Source of the DNA: Clostridium fungisolvens
Lineage (GTDB): Bacteria > Bacillota > Clostridia > Clostridiales > Clostridiaceae
Direction: 5' to 3'
Length of the DNA stretch: 64,000 bases
NCBI RefSeq assembly: GCF_014193895.1
Contig: NZ_BLZR01000001.1
Span: forward strand, 1-64,000
In this document: positions 8,871 through 17,244 of the stretch, one piece after another
Layout of the letters: the number at the start of each line of letters is the position of its first letter
Numbering within the stretch: position 1 is the first letter of the stretch
Made by a program: the position numbers and the translations under genes
Notes under the pieces: generated by a model
Told to the model about the DNA's origin: nothing
Databases searched by the model: none
The model's input: only the letters and a program-made list of their open reading frames with translations

Positions 8871-10334
8871 CTATTTGTTTAACCTAAAAAAGGTTTTGAA
8901 TTTTAAAAGTATCTCAATTAGAATTTCATCCTTTATAATAAATAAAACTAATCCATATGCCAATGAACATATAAGAACAGTAAACAAAATGGTAAGAAGA
9001 GTTTGATGAATAAAAAGCTTAATTACTAAGGATAAAGGGATAAATAAAAGTGATATAATCAAGTATTTTAATTTATCAATGGAGATTAGCTTTATATTTA
9101 CATCAAGGAATTTTACAATAAAAGTGTATTCGACTATAACCAAAAAGAATTCGACCAAAGTTGTGGAAGCTATTGCGGTAACATGATTTAATAAATTTAA
9201 ATATATAAGCACTAATTTTATGATAAGGTTTATGAAACCAAAAGAAGCAACTATAATCATAGCAAACTTCTCTTTCTTCTTTATATAAAAGATACTATTT
9301 ACTAGTAAAAAATCTAGTCCGCTAAAGATTATAAAAATACTAAATATTTTAAGGACGTTTACAGCTTCAAGGTAAGCACTTTTATATAAGAGAAGTATTA
9401 TCTCTTTAGATAAAACCATCATTCCTATTGCTGAAGGAAATAAAAAGGCTAAGTATGTTTTGCTTATCTTATTTAATAATTTTTCATAGGGCTCAGCCCC
9501 ATTAGATACGAGAATATTTGATAGTCTAGGTATAGTAACAAGTATTATAGAAAGCAGCATAGTGTTGATCATATTTGCTAACATCTGGCTTATATTATAA
9601 TAACCAACGTAAATTTCGCTTACATAAGAACCTAGAAGTAATTTATCCAATTGAGTATATAGTATAGAAGCATTCGACATAATTAAAATTATAAATAATG
9701 GTTTAATATGTTTCTTCAATTTCAAATTATTAAAATTAAATTTAATGTTCTTCTTTATGTAAATGAAGCTGACGATGTAATTAAAGAAAAATAGTAATGA
9801 ATTTAAAGCTGCGTATATTAGATAATCCGAAGGTTTTTTTACAAGAAGAAGTAAAAGTATTACATAAAAAATTCGTATTATTATTGTCTTTATAGTAATA
9901 AAATTAAAGCTCTCAGTTGCTTCAAATAACCACTCTACATAGAATATATTACTAAATAGAGTAAAGCTATAAATTAGCAATACAGGGAACTGAGGCTGAT
10001 AAGAATAATGAAGAAATACAAATGATATATAAATAATTAAAACTGATGAATTAGATATTACACCAATAAGAAATAAACTAGTAAAAAGTTTTGAGAGTTT
10101 TTCTTTATCATCTCTTATTCTACTAATTTCCCTAAGTCCATAGTTGTATATGCCAAAAGTCGCAATTATTAAGAAATATGTATATATTGATTCACTAAAA
10201 GATATTCTACCTAGATACTTTGGCCCAATTACTGTGGCAGCATAAGGACCTATTATAAGAGGTATTATTATATTGAACACATTAAGTAACAATTTATAAA
10301 AAATATTTTTAGTAATAGAATTTTTAGATTCCAT
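8871..10334 (-). CDS. Polysaccharide flippase, Wzx/MATE-like (MOP superfamily)
   Basis: 487 aa with about fourteen hydrophobic helices. It starts with SITKNIFYKLLLNVFNIIIPLIIGPY, FGIYNYGLREISRIRDDKEKL and FTSLFLIGV, a signature of the PST/Wzx family. It is predicted to flip undecaprenyl-diphosphate oligosaccharide across the membrane for the polymerase at 2412. It lies convergent to the glycosyltransferase operon and must have its own promoter. A close paralogue of nearly equal length (486 aa) is encoded at 29908. Confidence 0.88.
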   Translation of the reverse strand: MESKNSITKNIFYKLLLNVFNIIIPLIIGPYAATVIGPKYLGRISFSESIYTYFLIIATFGIYNYGLREISRIRDDKEKLSKLFTSLFLIGVISNSSVLIIYISFVFLHYSYQPQFPVLLIYSFTLFSNIFYVEWLFEATESFNFITIKTIIIRIFYVILLLLLVKKPSDYLIYAALNSLLFFFNYIVSFIYIKKNIKFNFNNLKLKKHIKPLFIILIMSNASILYTQLDKLLLGSYVSEIYVGYYNISQMLANMINTMLLSIILVTIPRLSNILVSNGAEPYEKLLNKISKTYLAFLFPSAIGMMVLSKEIILLLYKSAYLEAVNVLKIFSIFIIFSGLDFLLVNSIFYIKKKEKFAMIIVASFGFINLIIKLVLIYLNLLNHVTAIASTTLVEFFLVIVEYTFIVKFLDVNIKLISIDKLKYLIISLLFIPLSLVIKLFIHQTLLTILFTVLICSLAYGLVLFIIKDEILIEILLKFKTFFRLNK

Positions 10335-10353
10335 GCTCTGCCTTTCTTATATG

Positions 10354-10447
10354 GATGTACCAATTCGTAATAAAATTTATATTTTAAATTCTTTCACCAG
10401 AAGCCGTAAGAGTTTTAAAGATAGATTTCGGATCGAAATGGTACATC
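10354..10447 (-). repeat. Family B MITE-like hairpin element, full copy
   Basis: A 94-bp element bounded by inverted ends GATGTACCAATTCG and CGAAATGGTACATC. An inner hairpin CTTTCAC/GTAAGAG has loop CAGAAGCC. The reverse complement aligns along its full length with 45184-45279. It encodes nothing. It is either a miniature mobile element or a structured RNA/terminator. Confidence 0.75.
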
Positions 10448-10555
10448 TATAATACATACGATTAAGTAAAAGTAGTATAGTGGGGATAATGTCCTTTTAT
10501 ATTTTGGCCTAATTTCATAATACCTAAAACATATATACTACATTTTCCTATAACA

Positions 10556-10588
10556 TTATAAAAACTCTCAAAATTAATCGAGAGTCTT
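10556..10588 (-). terminator. Terminator of HAD phosphatase gene
   Basis: On the minus strand ACTCTC - 10-nt loop - GAGAGT is followed by TTTTATAAT. It lies about 80 nt beyond the stop codon. Confidence 0.6.
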
Positions 10589-10663
10589 TACTGCTAAACG
10601 TACTATATAAGTAGATAATATGAGTAAAATAGTTTGATTATTATATAAGGCATCTTATATAAA

Positions 10664-11311
10664 CTAAATAACAATATCTAAATAACTTTCAATGTAACTA
10701 TTTGCTAAAGAGATTACCTTTTCTTTATCATTTTCTGATGATTCATCATAGACGGCTATAACCTTCATTCCAGCAGCCTTTGCGCCTTGAACAGCAGGAA
10801 GAATATCTTCAAAAACAACACATTCATCAGGTTTAACCCCTAGCTTTTCTGATGAAAGAAGATATACATCAGGAAAGTTTTTTCCACGGGTTACTTCATC
10901 TGTTGTTGTAATAGAATCAAATAGCTCATAAATTTCATTAGCTTCCAAGGCAGCCTTTAGCAATTCATGAGAATTTGATGTAGCCAATCCGATTTTTATA
11001 TTCATAGACTTTAGTTTGATTAAAAAATCCTTTGCGCCAGGCTTTAACTTTACGTCTGTGGTATAATGAGCCACAGCCATAGAGTGCCAGTCATTCATGA
11101 TTTCTTCAACTGTATCTTGGATATTAAATTTGTTTTTAAAATATATTGCTGTTTGCTCAAAGCTAAGGTGGCCTATTTCATCTTTAAGATTTTCAGGTTT
11201 TGCATAACCTTTATTTATTAGATAATCAGTATCGATTTTTTCCCATATCCACATAGAATCTATCAGAGTACCATCTAAATCAAATATTGCCGCTTTTATA
11301 TCTTTAAACAT
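10664..11311 (-). CDS. HAD-family hydrolase (beta-phosphoglucomutase/phosphatase-like, subfamily IA)
   Basis: 215 aa. Motif I FDLDGTLIDS (nucleophile Asp11, acid/base Asp13), motif II IGLATSNS, motif III lysine near TRGKNFPD and motif IV VVFEDILPAVQGAKAAGMKV are all present. The cap domain (about 20-85) is helical, as in subfamily IA. It is a cytoplasmic phosphatase or phosphomutase acting on a small sugar phosphate; the substrate cannot be told. SD GAGGTGA lies about 12 nt before ATG. It is a single gene with its own terminator. Confidence 0.85.
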   Translation of the reverse strand: MFKDIKAAIFDLDGTLIDSMWIWEKIDTDYLINKGYAKPENLKDEIGHLSFEQTAIYFKNKFNIQDTVEEIMNDWHSMAVAHYTTDVKLKPGAKDFLIKLKSMNIKIGLATSNSHELLKAALEANEIYELFDSITTTDEVTRGKNFPDVYLLSSEKLGVKPDECVVFEDILPAVQGAKAAGMKVIAVYDESSENDKEKVISLANSYIESYLDIVI

Positions 11312-11525
11312 TATTAAAAATCACCTCATTAAAATTCATTAATTCCAAAAGTAAAACTATTAGTATAGACAAACTGATAATCTAGGTTGTACACTTTTTG
11401 ATATATATAAATGCTTAAATATCATTATAGAAAAGATCAAGTTAAGATTGTACTTAAGATTAATAGCTTGCTAGAAGCTTGTATAATAATTTTAGTGCAA
11501 ATTAATAAATATATCAATGTAAAAT

Positions 11526-12026
11526 TTACATATTGACATTCAGTAGGTATGTGATTACAGTACCTATGAGCATTCCTATAAATACATCGGTAATATAATG
11601 TACTCCAAGATATAATCGTGAGAATCCCACAATTACTGCCATAGAAATATATATAACTGAGAAGTGAGGAGATATAAAACAAAAAGATGTTGCAATGGAA
11701 AAAGCAGCTGTAGTATGACCTGATGGAAATGAGTACCTATCTATCCCTATCTTATTAATATATAAATCTTTAATAACTAAAAATGGTCTTAATCTACATA
11801 CAGAAACCTTTATTATATGACATATTATAGTGCTACATATAAGCGATATTAATAATTTTTGTGGTGAATTTATATTAATAATAGCAAATATAGATAATAA
11901 AATGCAGAACTGTACTGATCCTAGATAGGTTAGCTTGGGCATCAGAAAATTGAAAAAGCTGCATCTAAATGATTTGTTTACTTTGATTAAAATAAGTTGA
12001 TCTTGTGCTAATATTTTCTCAATCAT
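11526..12026 (-). CDS. PAP2-family membrane phosphatase (possible undecaprenyl-diphosphatase)
   Basis: 166 aa with four to five membrane segments and the complete PAP2 signature: KVSVCRLRPF (K-x6-RP type), FPSGHTTAAF (PSGH) and SRLYLGVHYITD (SR-x5-H-x3-D). Members dephosphorylate lipid or polyprenyl phosphates outside the membrane; BcrC-type enzymes recycle undecaprenyl diphosphate. SD AAGGAG lies 10 nt before ATG. It stands alone between HAD and hydrogenase genes. Phosphatidylglycerophosphate or other lipid phosphate is an alternative substrate. Confidence 0.85.
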   Translation of the reverse strand: MIEKILAQDQLILIKVNKSFRCSFFNFLMPKLTYLGSVQFCILLSIFAIININSPQKLLISLICSTIICHIIKVSVCRLRPFLVIKDLYINKIGIDRYSFPSGHTTAAFSIATSFCFISPHFSVIYISMAVIVGFSRLYLGVHYITDVFIGMLIGTVITYLLNVNM

Positions 12027-12147
12027 AGTAAAAACGCTCCTTAAAAATATTTAATAATAACATTATCATAAAAATATTAAAAGTGTATTGTGTTGGGTAA
12101 AAAATGTGCAAATAATAGTGAAAATTATCAATTAAGTAAAAAATAAA

Positions 12148-12202
12148 ACAAAAACCACTATCATAATATTAGACATAAACTAATTTGATAGTGGTTTTTA
12201 AA
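12148..12202 (-). terminator. Terminator of hydrogenase gene
   Basis: A 13-bp stem (12151-12163 with 12186-12198) around a 22-nt interior. The minus strand continues GTTTTTGTTTTATTTT. It is just downstream of the hydrogenase stop. Confidence 0.8.
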
Positions 12203-12223
12203 ATATAATTTGTTTTGTAGTTT

Positions 12224-13573
12224 TTAAAATGTTCTCTCGAATATTTCTATCTTTTCTTTATCTTGAAAATCCTTTAACGAGTTTATTCCAAGTTCTTTTA
12301 ATACCTGAGTCATTATATCACTATGTGTAGCAACTTTTATTGGAGAATCATAAGCGACTTTATTAGCAAACTCTCTTCCATTTTCTCTTGGGATTAGAGC
12401 TTTAGGGCCACCTACACAGCCGCCTATGCAGCCCATACCTTCTATAAAGTTTGCATCAACTTCACCGGCTTGAGCTTTTTCAAGAATTTCTTTACACTCT
12501 TTCACTCCATTTGCTTGAACTGCTTTGAAGATAGAGTGTTTCTCAGGGAACAGTTCTTCAATTGCTTCGGAAACAGCTATTGATACTCCACCGGTTCTAG
12601 CATAAAGCCTACCACCTCTTGAAGCGTACTCGATGGAAGGGATGCCATGTAATTCACCAGGCTTAATATCTAAAGTATCGAAAATACCTTTTAATTCTTC
12701 AAAGGTAAGAACATAGTCAATTGCAGCATCTATATCTTTATCCTTTGCCTCAGCCTTTTTAGCTATACAAGGCCCTATAAACACCACCTTAGCATCAGGA
12801 TTTAATGTCTTAATTAATCTTCCAGCAGCAATCATAGGTGAGACTGAAGGGGATACATCTTTTACTAAGTCGCTATAAACTCTCTTTAACATTCCAACCC
12901 ACATAGGACAGCAACAAGAAGTTATAAGTAAGCCACCATCCTTGCTAACATGCTTATCGAATTCAGCAGCTTCTTTTATAGTCAACATATCGGCAGCAAA
13001 TGCAACTTCAACCATATCTGAAAAGCCAAGTTTGATAAATGCAGAACGAAGTTGATCTAAGGTTACTTGATCACCAAACTGGCCAGAAATAGCTGGTGCT
13101 ACCGCAGCTATTACCTTTTTGTTGTTTTTTAATAATTCCATGATTGGAATAAATTCTATTCTATCAATGAAATTGCCGCTATCGCAAGCATCAATACATA
13201 GTCCGCAATCAACACAAAGTGTGTCATCTATATAGGTGTTACCAAAGTTCTTGTCTTCAATAATAGCATTGAATGGGCAAGCTAATTGGCATTTTGTCAG
13301 CCCTGAATCTTTATCCTTACAATGATCTGAGCAACTGCCAACCTTTTCAACTATTCTTTCTTTTACCTTGTAATCAGTTATTGCTTTTTTTAGATTGTAA
13401 AGGTAATTGTCATCTTTATCAACATCCACTCCACATAATGTAGCTATAATAGATTTTGCTTCTTCCCTATCAAAGTTAGGGTCACTGATTATCTCGTTCA
13501 CTACTTTGTCAAAGTCATCTTCATAATATGCTTTAACAATTTTCTTGAACAAAGCTTCATATTCTTTTTTCAT
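12224..13573 (-). CDS. [FeFe] hydrogenase, group B (CpIII-like)
   Basis: 449 aa. The N-terminal half has two ferredoxin-type [4Fe-4S] sites (C81, C85, C95, C99 and C120, C123, C126, C130). H-cluster motifs follow: L1 ITSCCCPMW (218-225), L2 IGPCIAKKAE (266-275) and L3 EGMGCIGGCVGG (378-389). The TSCCCP variant, rather than TSCCP, and the missing proline in L3 are features of group B enzymes such as C. pasteurianum CpIII, not of the classic CpI. It probably oxidises H2 or makes H2 using ferredoxin. SD AGGAGGAG precedes ATG. No maturase is in the window. Confidence 0.87.
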   Translation of the reverse strand: MKKEYEALFKKIVKAYYEDDFDKVVNEIISDPNFDREEAKSIIATLCGVDVDKDDNYLYNLKKAITDYKVKERIVEKVGSCSDHCKDKDSGLTKCQLACPFNAIIEDKNFGNTYIDDTLCVDCGLCIDACDSGNFIDRIEFIPIMELLKNNKKVIAAVAPAISGQFGDQVTLDQLRSAFIKLGFSDMVEVAFAADMLTIKEAAEFDKHVSKDGGLLITSCCCPMWVGMLKRVYSDLVKDVSPSVSPMIAAGRLIKTLNPDAKVVFIGPCIAKKAEAKDKDIDAAIDYVLTFEELKGIFDTLDIKPGELHGIPSIEYASRGGRLYARTGGVSIAVSEAIEELFPEKHSIFKAVQANGVKECKEILEKAQAGEVDANFIEGMGCIGGCVGGPKALIPRENGREFANKVAYDSPIKVATHSDIMTQVLKELGINSLKDFQDKEKIEIFERTF

Positions 13574-13987
13574 TGAACTCCTCCTAATTATTAAATGGTA
13601 AATATAATAAATATGATTATATTTATGACAAATATACTAATATTATTTTCTTTATAATGTTAATTAATTCATTGAATGTAAGCATATATTGTAAAAAATA
13701 ATGAATTAATGTGAATAAAATAAGTTTCATTACACATACTAATTATAACCATAATATGAAATTATAGTTCCTAAATATTTAAAGAAAAGGTGATATTCAT
13801 GTTTTATATGATAGCAATAACTTTTTCAATCCTAGTTGTGCTCTTTTGTATATCTTTATGTAAAGCTGCATCAAAAGAAGAAAATTTTTATGAAAATTTA
13901 GAGAGAAAAAATAAAAAATAATTAATAATATATGGTTATTTAAATATACATATAATAGTTGAATATTATATGGAGATGAATTTATAG
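13574..13987. other. Divergent region hydrogenase / lysin
   Basis: 414 bp of AT-rich DNA carrying the hydrogenase promoter (minus) and one small ORF at 13799-13921 on the plus strand. Nothing else is recognised. Confidence 0.6.
13799..13921 (+). CDS. Small single-span membrane peptide
   Basis: A 40-aa ORF. The sequence begins MFYMIAITFSILVVLFCISL, one strong membrane helix (about 4-21), followed by a charged tail ending ENLERKNKK. The SD AAAGGTGA is 7 nt before ATG, which supports translation. It lies 66 nt upstream of the lysin gene in the same direction. No family is recognised. Given the context, a holin-like or lysin-associated role is conceivable but not shown; it could also be a stand-alone small membrane protein. 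Confidence 0.5.
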   Translation: MFYMIAITFSILVVLFCISLCKAASKEENFYENLERKNKK

Positions 13988-15367
13988 ATGATAGATTTAG
14001 TATTGGATGCTGGTCATGGTGGGAGAGATCCAGGCGCTATAGGGCCCACAGGTCTGCAGGAAAAAGAATGTAACATTTATATTGCTAAAAAATGTGGACA
14101 AATATTAAAAGAACAAGGTGTAACAGTGGAACAAACAAGGGAAGATGATACTTACTTAGGGCTTTCAGAGAGAGCAAAGTTAGCTAATGATGCTAATAGT
14201 AAGTACTTTATAAGTATACACATAAACAGTGCAGACGTTCAGTCTGCAAATGGAACGGAAGTATATGCATTAGTAAAAGGTGGAGAAGGAGAACTGTTAG
14301 CCAAAAGGGTATTAGATAGTATTGTAGGTGGGATAAATTTAAGTAGTAGAGGAGTTAAATTTGCGAATTTTGCTGTGTTAAGAGAAACCAATATGCCTGC
14401 AATATTGGTAGAGACCTGTTTTATAAGTAATTCTAGTGAAGAAGCCTTGTTAAGAGAAGATAGTTTTAAGGATAAAGTTGCACTTTCTATAGCTAAAGGA
14501 TTTCTTAATTATATCGGTAAGCCATATAATGAGAGTACTAATTCAATTTACACTATTGATAATAAACTTACACCTTTAATATCAAAGACATCATGTTCGA
14601 AGGATCAAGCTAAGCAATGGGCGAAAAATAATCAAGCAACAGATTTGTTTATATCTTTAGCAGATTTATATTGGTCCTTATATCCATATCACGGAAATAT
14701 AAATCCTACAATAGCCTATGCACAAGCTGCTTTAGAAACTGGATTTGGGAAGTTTGGAGGTAGTATAGATGAAAGTTATAAGAATCCGGCTGGATTGAAG
14801 AGCACAAGTGGTAGGGATGACACAGCTGACTCTTTTGTAAAGTTTGCTAGTTGGAGAGACGGAGTGTCAGCGCAATTTGATCATTTGGCTCTATATGCAG
14901 GTGCAGAAGGATATCCAAGTGATAACACTTCAGATCCTAGGCACTTTTCATATTTAACTGGAAAGGTTAAATATGTAGAGGATCTTTCAGGAAATTGGGC
15001 AGCATCCCAAGATTATGGGTTAAAGATACTACAATTGATGTTTGCTATGGAAGGAACTATAGTTGTTGATAGTTTTGAAAATAATAAGATTTATGAAGAG
15101 CCACAAAAAGAAAATACATCAGAACATGAAGAAACAATAAAGAATGTTAAAGAAAAATTAAATAGCTTTTCAGAAGAAATAGATAGTTTAAGGACGAGAT
15201 ATCAAGAGTTCTCTTTAATTATTGAAAACTTTGATAAAATTCTAGAAGATAAAAATAATGAAAATAAAAGATTGCTAAAGGAAAATAGTGATTTGACAGA
15301 AAAAGTTAAGCAGTACGGTGAAGTGATTGACGATATATTAAATATTATAAATACAAGGGTAAAATAA
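13988..15367 (+). CDS. Bifunctional peptidoglycan hydrolase: N-acetylmuramoyl-L-alanine amidase + glucosaminidase
   Basis: 459 aa. Residues 1-180 are an Amidase_3 (zinc) domain: LDAGHGGRDPGAIG, FISIHINSA and ILVETCFISN. Residues about 205-350 resemble a bacterial endo-beta-N-acetylglucosaminidase domain (AYAQAALETGFGKFGGS with the likely catalytic Glu, NPAGLKS, FASWRDGV). The C-terminus (about 375-459) is a predicted coiled coil. No signal peptide is present: the catalytic strand begins at residue 2, and an in-frame TAG sits just before the ATG. It therefore looks like an endolysin or is exported by other means. A bidirectional terminator follows. Confidence 0.85.
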   Translation: MIDLVLDAGHGGRDPGAIGPTGLQEKECNIYIAKKCGQILKEQGVTVEQTREDDTYLGLSERAKLANDANSKYFISIHINSADVQSANGTEVYALVKGGEGELLAKRVLDSIVGGINLSSRGVKFANFAVLRETNMPAILVETCFISNSSEEALLREDSFKDKVALSIAKGFLNYIGKPYNESTNSIYTIDNKLTPLISKTSCSKDQAKQWAKNNQATDLFISLADLYWSLYPYHGNINPTIAYAQAALETGFGKFGGSIDESYKNPAGLKSTSGRDDTADSFVKFASWRDGVSAQFDHLALYAGAEGYPSDNTSDPRHFSYLTGKVKYVEDLSGNWAASQDYGLKILQLMFAMEGTIVVDSFENNKIYEEPQKENTSEHEETIKNVKEKLNSFSEEIDSLRTRYQEFSLIIENFDKILEDKNNENKRLLKENSDLTEKVKQYGEVIDDILNIINTRVK

Positions 15368-15397
15368 AAAGGAATTGTATAAATACAATTCCTTTTT
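15366..15397. terminator. Bidirectional terminator lysin / tRNA-Pro
   Basis: A 15-bp stem (15366-15380 with 15383-15397) with A- and T-runs on the two sides. It serves the lysin gene (+) and the convergent tRNA-Pro (-), whose 3' end it overlaps by one base. Confidence 0.8.
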
Positions 15398-15472
15398 GGT
15401 CGGGGTGACAGGGATCGAACCTGCGACCTCATGGTCCCAAACCACGCGCGCTCCCATCTGCGCTACACCCCG
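15397..15472 (-). tRNA. tRNA-Pro (TGG)
   Basis: A 76-nt cloverleaf on the minus strand. The acceptor begins CGGGGTG and ends CACCCCG-A-CCA (CCA encoded). The anticodon arm CGTGG-TTTGGGA-CCATG gives anticodon TGG. The T-arm contains GGTTCGATCCC. It stands alone, convergent with the lysin gene. Confidence 0.96.
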
Positions 15473-15605
15473 TGGCACATTGTTAATTATAAAGCAATTT
15501 TATATTTATGTCAACACACAAAATGAAAAATATAGGATATAAATTTAATATTTTATGATGTATAATATATAATTATTGGAATTATATTAGATGGAGGGAT
15601 TATCA

Positions 15606-15905
15606 ATGAAGCTTACAACTATAATAATAGAAATAGCAAGTATAGTATACATAATTTTTGGCATACTCGTACTTTTTAGTAAAGGATTAAGAAAGAATGT
15701 TGAAAGAAGCAATGCAAAGGATATAAATGGATATATTGCATTTAATGGTAAGTTTAATTTAATACTAGGTATAATTGGAGTTGTAATTGGAGGATTAGAC
15801 TATTTCTTCCCGTCTTTGACTAAGGTTTGGATTGGTGTATTTTTGGTGATAATGCTTGCTTCTTCGGTTATACAAGCAAAGATGAGTAAGAAGTTTATAA
15901 AATAG
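15606..15905 (+). CDS. Small membrane protein, DUF3784-like
   Basis: 99 aa with three hydrophobic helices (about 6-25, 48-66, 73-92). The internal RNVERSNAKDINGYIAFNGKF fits the DUF3784 pattern of a helix, a soluble segment with conserved Asn, and two helices. An ATG at 15591 is in frame, but GGAGG lies at 15593-15597, so ATG 15606 (8 nt after the SD) is the real start. The function of the family is unknown. It stands between tRNA-Pro and a metallophosphoesterase with no clear operon partner. Confidence 0.75.
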   Translation: MKLTTIIIEIASIVYIIFGILVLFSKGLRKNVERSNAKDINGYIAFNGKFNLILGIIGVVIGGLDYFFPSLTKVWIGVFLVIMLASSVIQAKMSKKFIK

Positions 15906-16038
15906 TACGTAATTATCTAGAGTTGCCTGAGAAGGTAACTCTTATTTTAAATTCTAATTATGTTTAAGTAGTACATCAATTTATAAGTTGATATTAAACA
16001 TAGAGTGAATTTTTAAAATTATGATAGGAGGCGGTCAG

Positions 16039-17193
16039 TTGAACTATAAGATAGTATTATTCATTATAGCATTCTTTGGTATATATGCTTTGAGCAATTA
16101 TTATATTGGTACTAGAATATATAAAGGGATTACAGTAAAGATTCCTGTAAATAGTATTATATTTTGGGGCATATTTTGGGTTGTAGCAGTAGCTTATATC
16201 GTCACTATGCTTTTGGGTAATTATGTGTCAGGAAAGATTTTTGATATATTCAACTTAATAGGAGTATATTGGATAGGTATATTTTTTTATTTAATAATTA
16301 TATTGCCTGTTGTTGATATAATTGCATTCGTTAATAGACGATATTCATTTATACCAAGTATGAGGGGAAGTAATAATTTGCTTTTTGTTACAACCTTAGC
16401 AATAGTTTTATTTATAGCATTTGTGATGATATATGGAACATGGAATGGTAGTCATTCATATGTAAAAAAGTATGAATTAGAAATCAATAAAACCGTAGAA
16501 GGAATAGATAAATTAAATGTCGTTATGGTCTCTGACATACATCTAGGGAATCTTATAGATGGTAAGAGAGCAAGTACGATGGTAGAGGAGATTAATCGGC
16601 TAAATCCAGATATTGTATTGTTTGCAGGAGATATAGTTGATACTGAAGTTAAACCCTTTATAAATGGAAATATGGCTGCTGAATTTAATAAGATTAATTC
16701 AAAGTATGGAACCTATGCTGCGCTTGGCAACCACGATATCATGAGAGGCGAGGAAGAAACTATAACTAAAGAGTTGGGCAAATATGGAGTTCAAGTACTA
16801 AGAGATGAAGCGAAGGAAATTAATAATCAATTTTATGTAGTTGGAAGAGATGATGTTTCTATAAATAGAACTGAAAAAAAGAGAAAGAGCATAGATGACA
16901 TATTACAAAATGTTGATAAGACAAAACCTGTTTTATTAATTGATCATACACCTTCAGCTCTAGAAGAGGCTGAGGAAAATAATATAGATATACAAGTATC
17001 AGGTCATACTCATAAGGGGCAATTTTTCCCTAATAACTTAATAACCAGTAGGATATTTGAGGTTGATTATGGGTATCTAAAGAAAAAGGACTTAAATGTA
17101 ATAGTCTCATCAGGTTATGGTACATGGGGACCTCCGATTAGACTAGGAAGCAGAAGTGAAATTGTTAATATAACAGTGAAATTTAATAAATAA
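16039..17193 (+). CDS. Membrane-anchored metallophosphoesterase (YkuE/YaeI-like)
   Basis: About 384 aa. The first 150 residues form four to five membrane helices. The C-terminal domain is a calcineurin-type phosphoesterase: VSDIHLG (D-x-H), FAGDIVD (GD), ALGNHD (GNHD), IDHTP and VSGHTHKGQF (GHTH), binding two metals. The related YkuE/YaeI proteins are phosphodiesterases. TTG 16039 is chosen because AGGAGG (16026-16031) lies 7 nt before it; the upstream ATG 16021 precedes that SD. It is a single gene. The substrate is unknown. Confidence 0.85.
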   Translation: MNYKIVLFIIAFFGIYALSNYYIGTRIYKGITVKIPVNSIIFWGIFWVVAVAYIVTMLLGNYVSGKIFDIFNLIGVYWIGIFFYLIIILPVVDIIAFVNRRYSFIPSMRGSNNLLFVTTLAIVLFIAFVMIYGTWNGSHSYVKKYELEINKTVEGIDKLNVVMVSDIHLGNLIDGKRASTMVEEINRLNPDIVLFAGDIVDTEVKPFINGNMAAEFNKINSKYGTYAALGNHDIMRGEEETITKELGKYGVQVLRDEAKEINNQFYVVGRDDVSINRTEKKRKSIDDILQNVDKTKPVLLIDHTPSALEEAEENNIDIQVSGHTHKGQFFPNNLITSRIFEVDYGYLKKKDLNVIVSSGYGTWGPPIRLGSRSEIVNITVKFNK

Positions 17194-17195
17194 AG

Positions 17196-17242
17196 AAACC
17201 AGCCTTCTTAGAATATTGAAATTACTAAGAAGGCTGGTTTTT
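17196..17242. terminator. Bidirectional terminator
   Basis: A 16-bp GC-containing stem (AAACCAGCCTTCTTAG and its complement) followed by T5 on the plus strand and TTTCTTTATTT on the minus strand. It serves both convergent genes, the metallophosphoesterase and the FemX-like gene. Confidence 0.85.
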
Positions 17243-17244
17243 AG

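Larger units (their letters stand above)
10335..10663. other. Intergenic region with family B element
   Basis: 329 bp upstream of the flippase and downstream of the HAD gene. It holds a full family B hairpin (10354-10447), the HAD terminator (10556-10588) and an AT-rich stretch. No gene is seen. Confidence 0.7.

Noticed and set aside
8800..9006. 68-aa ORF on the plus strand overlapping the flippase gene
   Set aside because: It runs through a family A repeat and then antisense to the flippase. No SD and no protein-like composition.
11437..11682. 81-aa ORF on the minus strand overlapping the PAP2 gene
   Set aside because: A shadow frame of the PAP2 coding region with many Tyr, Cys and His; no family motif and no SD.
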